DNA of 9,649 nucleotides from the NCBI GenBank assembly GCA_022712735.1, contig JAFLKA010000226.1:1-9649 (forward strand), read 5' to 3'. Below, piece by piece: positions 1 to 5,395 of this stretch; positions within the stretch are counted from its first letter, which is position 1; the number at the start of each line of letters is the position of its first letter. The notes beneath the pieces were generated by a model. That model was not told the origin of the DNA, ran no database searches, and worked only from the letters and a program-made list of their open reading frames with translations. A program made the position numbers and the translations under genes. Origin of the DNA: Marinosulfonomonas sp. (lineage in GTDB: Bacteria > Pseudomonadota > Alphaproteobacteria > Rhodobacterales > Rhodobacteraceae).

Positions 1-171
1 GTGATGATCAAAACCAGCCCTCAAACCTTGCGTGATCGTCTTATGCTTCGCTGGCAAAATATGGGCATTGAACCCACTGAGGCCCGGCGCAAGGTTGAGG
101 AGAATGATTTGCCCAATGGCGATTTTGTAATGAAAAACAGCTTGGCAACCGATTTCACGATCAAAACCTAA
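1..171 (+). CDS. 3' end of an unidentified gene, possibly a uridine-kinase-like P-loop sugar/nucleoside kinase
   Basis: An open frame runs from the first base to a TAA at 169-171 and gives 56 residues. The GTG at base 1 may be an internal codon, so the gene probably starts outside the window. The peptide is charged and helical, with the stretch LRDRLMLRWQNMGIEP followed by ARRKVEENDLPNGDFV. From memory, this pattern (arginine-rich helix, then 'NDxPNxxxV' and a short hydrophobic end) resembles the C-terminus of uridine-kinase-like or pantothenate-kinase-like P-loop proteins. No Walker motif lies in the window to confirm it. The gene has no visible link to the T6SS genes and lies on the other side of the tRNA remnant. 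I am fairly confident that the frame is coding and unsure of the function. Confidence 0.5.
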   Translation: MMIKTSPQTLRDRLMLRWQNMGIEPTEARRKVEENDLPNGDFVMKNSLATDFTIKT

Positions 172-197
172 GGGGCGCAACGCTTCTTGTGGTTACG

Positions 198-240
198 ATG
201 GGCCAGAACTCCCTTGTAAAATGGCGCTATTTGGCCCCAT
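198..240. repeat. Imperfect inverted repeat downstream of the partial gene
   Basis: ATGGGCCA at 198-205 can pair with TGGCCCCAT at 232-240, giving eight base pairs with one bulged C and a loop of about 26 nt. It starts 27 nt after the stop codon at 171. There is no T-run after it, so it is at most a weak transcript-end hairpin and could be chance. Confidence 0.25.
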
Positions 241-280
241 AGGCGCTAACGTCAGGCACGATAATGATAACGCCCCGCCT

Positions 281-336
281 CCCTGCTAAGGGAGCAGGCG
301 AGGCATCGTCTCAAGGGTCCGAATCCCTTCGTCTCC
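281..336 (+). pseudogene. 3' fragment of tRNA-Ser(GCU): integration scar / candidate att site
   Basis: The segment matches a serine tRNA from the anticodon arm to the acceptor end. It contains CCCTGCTAAGGGAG with anticodon GCT at 285-287, a long class II variable arm (about 295-312), a T arm AAGGG-TCCGAAT-CCCTT at 313-329, and the acceptor 3' strand CGTCTCC at 330-336. No 5' half (acceptor 5' strand, D arm) is found upstream, where bases 172-280 are unrelated. Three details argue against function: the anticodon loop has only six bases, position 55 of the T loop is C instead of T, and the acceptor stem is followed by CGTT instead of the discriminator G and CCA. Duplicated tRNA 3' ends are the usual result of tyrosine-integrase insertion, with crossover often in the anticodon loop. 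The fragment ends three bases before the OmpA-gene stop codon. Confidence 0.8.
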
Positions 337-339
337 CGT

Positions 340-1026
340 TTAGCTAAGTGCCTGAAACTCAACGCGCCTATTTTCGCCTGCTTTGGGGTCATCACTATTG
401 TGTAAAAACCGTTCCCCCAATCCGATAGCTTCAAGACGGGACGCCTCCATGCCGCATTCATCAATGAAATAGCGTTTCACCTCTTCTGCACGCAGCAAGG
501 ACAGGGTTTCGTTATAGGTTTCAGTGCCGGATGTATCTGTATGCCCTGCAATCCTGAACAGATTGATATCGCTTGGTTTCATTGCGGCGCAAAGCTGTTC
601 CAGTTTGGGTTTTTGCGTCGCTGAAAGCACAGCTGAATCAAATTCGAACTCCACTCGAACATTGACCTGAAGCTCTGGCTCCAGCTTTCCGAACATAATG
701 GGTGTCACCAACGCTTCGGGCGGAGAGGTAGACGGACTTGTGTCTATTGTTGCTGTAATGGTTGTGCCGCTATCATCCACAGGCGGGTTTGTAACTGTTG
801 GAGCCACGGTTGTTACTGCTATGGTTGGCTCTGTTGTCAGATCTTCGACGGTAACCATCGTTAGTCCACGGGTCTTTAACCCACCGGTTGATTTTACTTC
901 GTGAAAAGCATCGCGTTGTGCCGTAAACAGGGATAGCAGCTCTTCGGTTGTATAGGTTTGTGCCGTCCCGGAAAGGGGAACAACAACAAGGCTTGCACAA
1001 AGTGCAAATGCATTTAATGTCCGCAT
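340..1026 (-). CDS. OmpA-domain periplasmic peptidoglycan-binding protein
   Basis: Read from ATG at 1026, this is a 228-residue protein with a Sec signal peptide (residues 1-22, MRTLNAFALC then a hydrophobic core, probable cleavage after SGTA). An earlier GTG at 1035 would add three residues but separates the signal peptide from the GGTGG ribosome site just upstream, so I prefer the ATG. Residues about 23-60 are helical. A Thr/Pro/Val-rich flexible linker covers about 62-107, and an OmpA C-terminal domain fills 120-228. The domain shows GHTDTSG with D164, then YNETLSLLRAEEV with R179, and ends in NRRVEF. D164 and R179 have the same 15-residue spacing as the diaminopimelate-binding pair D271/R286 of Acinetobacter OmpA. 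There is no lipobox and no beta-barrel, so it should be a soluble or loosely attached peptidoglycan binder. It diverges from the phosphatase operon, so a T6SS role is plausible but unproven. Confidence 0.9.
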   Translation of the reverse strand: MRTLNAFALCASLVVVPLSGTAQTYTTEELLSLFTAQRDAFHEVKSTGGLKTRGLTMVTVEDLTTEPTIAVTTVAPTVTNPPVDDSGTTITATIDTSPSTSPPEALVTPIMFGKLEPELQVNVRVEFEFDSAVLSATQKPKLEQLCAAMKPSDINLFRIAGHTDTSGTETYNETLSLLRAEEVKRYFIDECGMEASRLEAIGLGERFLHNSDDPKAGENRRVEFQALS

Positions 1027-1062
1027 GAAAACCACCGTTAAAAAAGAATTAATATATAAGCC

Positions 1063-1091
1063 ATTCTACGTTATTATTAAGTTCTAATCAA
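1063..1091 (-). promoter_or_regulatory. Candidate sigma-70 promoter for the OmpA-domain gene
   Basis: On the minus strand, TTGATT (1091-1086) and TAGAAT (1068-1063) are separated by 17 bases. They match the -35 and -10 consensus at four and five of six positions. Transcription would start near 1056, leaving about 30 nt of leader before the ATG at 1026. The surrounding 1040-1130 stretch is visibly AT-rich, as expected for a promoter region between divergent genes. I see no equally good pair for the forward operon. Confidence 0.4.
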
Positions 1092-1115
1092 TGCAGTCAA
1101 TTTTTTGGATTCGTT

Positions 1116-1172
1116 ATGAACATTATATTTTACCTGTTTAGGGGGGGCCGCTCTCTGGTTATTGCGCGCTGA
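1116..1172 (+). CDS. Possible 18-codon leader ORF overlapping the phosphatase start
   Basis: ATG at 1116 opens a short frame (MNIIFYLFRGGRSLVIAR) that stops at TGA 1170-1172, overlapping the phosphatase ATG as TGATG. Such an overlap can pass ribosomes on by re-initiation, which would fit the lack of a good ribosome site for the phosphatase. The leader's own ribosome site is weak (GGA at 1107-1109). It crosses a run of seven Gs at 1141-1147. One extra G would fuse it in frame to the phosphatase. It may simply be a chance ORF. Confidence 0.2.
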   Translation: MNIIFYLFRGGRSLVIAR

Positions 1173-1927
1173 TGGGCGCGCCGGTCACACGCGTTCCTAT
1201 GGAAATACGCCAACTTCCGGTTGCTGTTGGGGCGGGGCTGACAAACCGCGGGATTGTTCGGGAAAACAACGAGGATTCAATCCTGACCGATCCGGCGGGT
1301 GTGTTATGGTCTGTTGCTGATGGCATGGGCGGCTATGGCAATGGCGATGTTGCTTCCGATATTGTAATGGATTATCTGGCGGCTGTTGAGGATGTGGGAG
1401 AGCCGGCGCAATTGCTGGAAAATGCTTTGGTGCTGGCCAATGACATGGTCCGCGAAATCGGCCGGAAAAATAATCTGGGCACTTTGGGGGCGACTGTTGT
1501 TACCCTATTGATCCAGAATGCCGTGGGCTACATTGCCTGGGCTGGTGATAGCCGCGCCTATTTGATGCGATCGGGCAGTTTGCGCCTGTTGACTCGCGAC
1601 CATACCGTTGTGCAGGAACTGGTCGAAAGCGGGGCGCTGCGTGCAAAAGACGCCGAACATCACCCGGAAAGCCATGTGGTAACACGCGCCGTGGGCGGGG
1701 CAGATGAGCTGGAAGTTGATCATGTGACCGTGCCGCTGATCGTTGGGGACCGATTGCTATTATGCAGCGACGGGTTGACGGCTTGTGTCTATGATCAGAC
1801 CATTTCCCGCTGCATGATCGAGGAGCAAACACCGCTCGGCGTTTGTGAGGCCCTGGTCAGTGAGGCCCTGCGAAACGGGGCCCCCGACAATGTTTCGGTC
1901 ATTTCGGTTTTCATTCAGGAGGCATGA
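1172..1927 (+). CDS. pppA: PP2C-type Ser/Thr protein phosphatase (T6SS PppA-like)
   Basis: A 251-residue, single-domain metal-dependent phosphatase with no membrane segment, so it should be cytoplasmic. The PP2C motifs appear in order: RENNED (30-35), ADGMGGYGNGDVASD (49-63), AGDSRAYL (124-131), RDHTVVQELVESG (142-154), VTRAVG (170-175), LCSDGLT (197-203) and GAPDNVSV (236-243). The metal-binding acidic residues are therefore present (D35, D50, D200, D239). In T6SS loci, phosphatases of this type (PppA/Stp) reverse threonine phosphorylation by PpkA of Fha, or of TssL in Agrobacterium, and so restrain assembly. No kinase or Fha gene lies in this window. The start is uncertain: ATG 1172 and ATG 1199 (residue 10) both lack a clear ribosome site, and the conserved domain begins near residue 17 either way. 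The stop lies just inside the ribosome-site region of the peptidase gene, consistent with one operon. Confidence 0.92.
   Translation: MGAPVTRVPMEIRQLPVAVGAGLTNRGIVRENNEDSILTDPAGVLWSVADGMGGYGNGDVASDIVMDYLAAVEDVGEPAQLLENALVLANDMVREIGRKNNLGTLGATVVTLLIQNAVGYIAWAGDSRAYLMRSGSLRLLTRDHTVVQELVESGALRAKDAEHHPESHVVTRAVGGADELEVDHVTVPLIVGDRLLLCSDGLTACVYDQTISRCMIEEQTPLGVCEALVSEALRNGAPDNVSVISVFIQEA
1917..1922 (+). promoter_or_regulatory. Ribosome binding site for the M15 peptidase
   Basis: AGGAGG is a full Shine-Dalgarno match embedded in the last codons of the phosphatase gene, 11 nt before ATG 1934. The nearer ATG at 1924 is only one base away and opens a different, non-homologous frame, so 1934 is the supported start. 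Confidence 0.65.
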
Positions 1928-1933
1928 TAGAGC

Positions 1934-2806
1934 ATGGCACCCGGGCAGCTGATCAGCGCTATCATTATTGCCATTGGTCTGGTGGTGGCCGCGATCGCAT
2001 TTTCAATCGTTGGCGCATTGCTGCAAACCGCAGATGGCGGTGCCGATTTGCGCCTACAGCGGTTAGAGCAGGAAATGGCCGCTGTTCAGGCATCTTCAAA
2101 TCGCTATGAAAGCGAACTCAGTCAGGCGCGTGCCGATCTTGTGCGCCTGCGCGAAGATATGTCCCTGTTGGCAAACCGGACAGCGGCACCCGTTGCTCGT
2201 TCGGGGGATGTCAGTACCGACGGGTTAAATAGCGACACGATTATTGACGAACGAAGCGAAACTGAAGACCTGACTGAAACGATGCGTTTGGCCAAAGCCC
2301 GTTTTAACAAAGGCATATCGCAACCCAACAACCGGGTAATGAAGGAGCTGCTGTCAAATCCACGCAGCAGTTACAGCACCGAATGCCAGTCGGTTACCAA
2401 CCCTCACCTGAAATCACTGTTGCAAACGGCCTCGGTCGGTAATTTCAGGGTCACAATGATCAAGCCCGCGATAGAATCGCTTGAGCGGATCATGGCCCGC
2501 CTAAAAGAGAGCGACCCCGATATCTACGAAAAGGTTGGCACGGCGGGGGCACTGTGCGTGCGGTTGATCCGCGGTTCGCGCTCATCGGTATCAAACCACA
2601 GCTGGGGCACAGCGATTGACATCAAACTACAGGGCGAACTGGATCGCTTTGCCGATGGTGGCACCCAGTTTGGCCTGCTTATTCTGGCCGAGTATTTCAA
2701 TGATGAGGGCTGGTATTGGGGCGCCACCTACAGTCGCGAGGATTCGATGCATTTTGAGATCGGCGTCGAAACCTTGCGTCGTTGGGCAGAAGAGGGGCGT
2801 CTATAG
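1934..2806 (+). CDS. Membrane-anchored M15 (LAS-type) peptidoglycan peptidase, TagX-like
   Basis: This 290-residue protein has an N-terminal membrane helix (about 6-30, IIIAIGLVVAAIAF) and a coiled coil (about 36-82, rich in L, E, R and Q heptads). A charged linker follows, then a C-terminal zinc peptidase domain (about 150-290). The M15 signatures are NHSWGTAID, with zinc ligands H222 and D229, and EDSMHFE, with D270 two residues before H273. This H-x6-D and D-x2-H arrangement is that of phage T5 endolysin (H66, D73, D130, H133), so the enzyme should cut peptide cross-bridges as an L,D-endo- or carboxypeptidase. The helix suggests that it is tethered in the inner membrane with the enzyme in the periplasm. 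Acinetobacter TagX, a T6SS-linked peptidoglycan hydrolase thought to open the wall for assembly, is the closest functional parallel I know. An exported effector is less likely because of the anchor and the operon position. The gene lies three bases before the TssL-TssM-like gene. Confidence 0.88.
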   Translation: MAPGQLISAIIIAIGLVVAAIAFSIVGALLQTADGGADLRLQRLEQEMAAVQASSNRYESELSQARADLVRLREDMSLLANRTAAPVARSGDVSTDGLNSDTIIDERSETEDLTETMRLAKARFNKGISQPNNRVMKELLSNPRSSYSTECQSVTNPHLKSLLQTASVGNFRVTMIKPAIESLERIMARLKESDPDIYEKVGTAGALCVRLIRGSRSSVSNHSWGTAIDIKLQGELDRFADGGTQFGLLILAEYFNDEGWYWGATYSREDSMHFEIGVETLRRWAEEGRL

Positions 2807-2809
2807 GCA

Positions 2810-5275
2810 ATGCAGCACGGCCAAAATGCACCGTTGGCAAGCCCAGATCCGAACCGGTTTCCCCGGTTGGCGAAACCGGTTTTGCAGTTTGTTGACCAAC
2901 TGGGGACATTGTCGGCTAACAATGATGAGGCCCATCTGGTTGCCACGGCAGCGACGTTGCTACAAGAGTTTGGCAAATCCGCGTTGCGCGATGGTGCTGT
3001 GCCAAATTCGGTGCCGCCAGCAAGGTTTGCCTTGGCGGTACTGATCGATCAGGTAGCACGTAGCGACAAAAAGATAGCGATGAAACCCTGGGCCGCAGGT
3101 GCGCACCGTTTGTTATTTGATGGGCGGGACATGTCTGTTGCGTCGGTGCGCGAGTTTCATCACACCGCATTGAAAGCAGGCGATGAATACCGTGATTTGG
3201 CCGAGTATTTGGCCGGGTTGCTGGACCGGCTAGAGCAAAGCCGCACACATAGATACAAACGGGGGAATCCCCGCTGGGTGCTGCGGGCCGGACTAGCTGT
3301 TGCTGTGCTTATCGTCGGGCTGGTGGGGTATGCCTTGTTTTTGGACTACCGCTATAATGCGCGGCTGTATCAGGCTTTTCGGCAAGACGCTTTGGCAACG
3401 GGGCTGGATCTGGTCCATACAGGTAATGACCTTGCTTTGCGTCTGGATGATTTGAAAACGGCAGCAGAACGAACCGTTCTTGCGGCGCGTCGGGCACCGC
3501 TAGGACAATGGTCGAGACCTCTGGGGTTTAACGCAGGGGTTCGGGCCTTAACGGATTATCAGACTGAAATTGACAAGGCGGTGCCATTGGCGTTGGCAGG
3601 GGCGGTAAATGCCGCAATATCGGTTGAAGGTGAAAATCTGGCCGCCTACGACACGTTGCGCGCATGGTCCGTCTTAAGTGGGCAATCGGACTGGAGTGCA
3701 GCCTATCTTACTGGATGGGTGCAGGCGCGGCGTGAACTGCTGCCAGAATATCGGAATTTTGCCACCCACGCTGCGCGATTGTCAGGTGCAACGACGGGAT
3801 TACCGCAACCTGATCCGCAACTGATGGAGCAGGCTCGTGAGTTTGCAGCCGAGGCTGTCGAATATGATCGTGCTTATTTGGAATTACTGCGCTCGGAACA
3901 GGTACAGACGTTACCTGCTTGGCAACCAGATCAGGCAATCACGAGGATCGGCGAGATTATGCAGCGCCGTTCAGGCATTGTGATAGATGCGCCTGTGTCC
4001 GGCATATTCACCGCAAAGGGGTGGACGTATGCGCGTGATATTGGTGCCGGAACCGCAGTTCAAAAAGCCCGCCAAGAGGCGGCTAAACTGTTTGATAAAC
4101 CGCTGCCCCAACTGAATGACGCACCGGATAAGGTTCTGGACCAACTGCAGCGCGCTTCGCTTGAACAATGGAAGGCTTGGCTGGCAGATTTGCGTGTGCG
4201 CCCATTCACCGACAGTGAAAGCGCGGTATTGATCTCGGGTCGCTTATCAGCAGCGGATTCGCCACTAACACATTTGTTGAATGAAATCTGGATACAGGCG
4301 GGCGGCACAGACCGTCGGCGCAGCCATAACCAGCAGATTCGTCTGGCAACCGAATTCGGCCCGATGATCCAATATGTCGAACAGGGTAAGATGAAGCAGA
4401 TTGCCGGGCTGTTCGGAGCGTTGAATGTGGCATTGGGTGCGGCTGATGTAGGTGAAGAAACGGGCATGCAGCGGCTGATGAGCATCCGTGACCGGGCAAA
4501 TTCAGTGTCAGCCTTACGACAAGCACCGCCAATTGTGGTGCAGATTGTCGAAGACGTTTTGGCGCAAACAAGTGCTGCACATTCTGATCTGTTGTCCAAT
4601 CCGATCACAGGCTATTGGCAGAACAACATTTTCCCTCAATGTGGTCGCGTGGCCAATGGCCGGTTTCCCTTTGCGGACGGGGCCGATAGTGATCTGGGCG
4701 AATTTGCGGCACTCCTTGGTCCCGATGGTTTGATCGCCCGGTTTTTCCGTAGCCAGCTAGAGCCGCTTATGGACACTCAAAGCAGTCCGTGGCGCTGGAA
4801 ACCAGAGGCGAGATTCGCTGGACTTACGCCCGAGTCAGCCGTGTTTTTCCAGCGCGCACTCGCCATTACTGATGCCTATTTTGATGACAACGGGCAACTT
4901 TCCGCCCCCCTGCAATTGGCGACGCTGGCTGAACGGGGACAGGCTTTTATCAGGGTCGGCGGCAGGGAAGTGCCGCTTCGGGCAACATCTGATCCGGAAA
5001 CGATATTCTGGCCCGGACCGCAACCTGAAACCGGTGTGGTGGTGAATTTCAAGGTCGGGAACGAGGTTGCAACCCTGCAAAAGAACGGCCCATGGGGTTT
5101 ACTACGCCTATTGGATGAAGTGCATCTGCGCAAACGCGATGAGGGGCGTCGGTTCTTGGTGGACTTACGTGCGAGCGGCGGCCGTGTTTTTGTTGAAATG
5201 AAGTTTCAAAAGGCGGCCAACCCTGTGTCAGGGCGCTCTCTCCTGAAAGGGTTTTCCTGTCCGGCGACATTATGA
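2810..5275 (+). CDS. Chimeric T6SS envelope protein: DotU/TssL-like cytoplasmic domain, one TM helix, TssM-like periplasmic domain
   Basis: An uninterrupted 821-residue protein. Residues about 18-145 resemble DotU/TssL: AKPVLQFVDQL, then ARFALAVLIDQVARS (71-85), PWAAGAHRLLFDG (93-105) and a helical YRDLAEYLAGLLDRL stretch. One hydrophobic helix follows at about 159-178. The rest (about 180-821) resembles the TssM periplasmic part. It has AYDTLRAWSVL (279-289), a 'QWKAWLADLRVRPF' segment matching the IcmF-related region, QCGRVANGRFPF (610-621), GPDGLIARFF, SPWRWK, and a beta-rich end with FWPGPQP and LLKGFSCP. Canonical TssM is about 1100-1200 residues with three membrane helices and a cytoplasmic NTPase-like domain. 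That part is missing here. An ordinary tssM lies at 8207-9649. The gene is tightly packed behind the peptidase (3 nt gap), with AGAGGGG 12 nt before ATG 2810. The TssM assignment is strong. The DotU assignment rests on pattern resemblance and is moderate. Confidence 0.82.
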   Translation: MQHGQNAPLASPDPNRFPRLAKPVLQFVDQLGTLSANNDEAHLVATAATLLQEFGKSALRDGAVPNSVPPARFALAVLIDQVARSDKKIAMKPWAAGAHRLLFDGRDMSVASVREFHHTALKAGDEYRDLAEYLAGLLDRLEQSRTHRYKRGNPRWVLRAGLAVAVLIVGLVGYALFLDYRYNARLYQAFRQDALATGLDLVHTGNDLALRLDDLKTAAERTVLAARRAPLGQWSRPLGFNAGVRALTDYQTEIDKAVPLALAGAVNAAISVEGENLAAYDTLRAWSVLSGQSDWSAAYLTGWVQARRELLPEYRNFATHAARLSGATTGLPQPDPQLMEQAREFAAEAVEYDRAYLELLRSEQVQTLPAWQPDQAITRIGEIMQRRSGIVIDAPVSGIFTAKGWTYARDIGAGTAVQKARQEAAKLFDKPLPQLNDAPDKVLDQLQRASLEQWKAWLADLRVRPFTDSESAVLISGRLSAADSPLTHLLNEIWIQAGGTDRRRSHNQQIRLATEFGPMIQYVEQGKMKQIAGLFGALNVALGAADVGEETGMQRLMSIRDRANSVSALRQAPPIVVQIVEDVLAQTSAAHSDLLSNPITGYWQNNIFPQCGRVANGRFPFADGADSDLGEFAALLGPDGLIARFFRSQLEPLMDTQSSPWRWKPEARFAGLTPESAVFFQRALAITDAYFDDNGQLSAPLQLATLAERGQAFIRVGGREVPLRATSDPETIFWPGPQPETGVVVNFKVGNEVATLQKNGPWGLLRLLDEVHLRKRDEGRRFLVDLRASGGRVFVEMKFQKAANPVSGRSLLKGFSCPATL

Positions 5276-5395
5276 AGCGCATTTGCCGGGGCCGCGCACA
5301 GTTTATCTCCCGCCGTCGGTGAAATTACGCTATACTGGGTGAATATTATTTTACCTATATCGTTTTGAGAAGACTTAGTAATATGGAGGTCAAAC
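5276..5395 (+). promoter_or_regulatory. vgrG: Spacer before vgrG with candidate -10 box and strong ribosome site
   Basis: This 120-base gap holds TATACT at 5331-5336, a five-of-six match to the -10 consensus, but no convincing -35 at 16-18 bases upstream. A second -10-like TATTAT lies at 5344-5349. GGAGG at 5385-5389 sits six bases before ATG 5396 and fixes the vgrG start. I see no hairpin with a T-run, so read-through from the upstream operon is possible as well as a separate vgrG promoter. Confidence 0.35.

Noticed and set aside
241..338. A complete, functional tRNA-Ser gene
   Set aside because: The acceptor 5' strand and D arm are absent upstream of 281, the anticodon loop is one base short, T-loop position 55 is C, and no GCCA follows the acceptor stem.
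252..464. A 70-residue minus-strand ORF near the OmpA gene end
   Set aside because: It overlaps both the tRNA fragment and the OmpA coding frame, has no recognisable motif and no ribosome site, and reads as an out-of-frame shadow.
1934..2806. M15 protein as a T6SS antibacterial effector toxin
   Set aside because: It has an N-terminal membrane anchor and coiled coil, sits between a regulator and a structural gene, and no immunity-type gene follows it. A self-acting wall-remodelling role fits better, though this is not proven.
4060..4608. A 182-residue minus-strand ORF inside the chimera gene
   Set aside because: It lies wholly within the well-supported TssM-like coding frame, is rich in Ser, Cys and Arg as antisense shadows often are, and shows no family motif.
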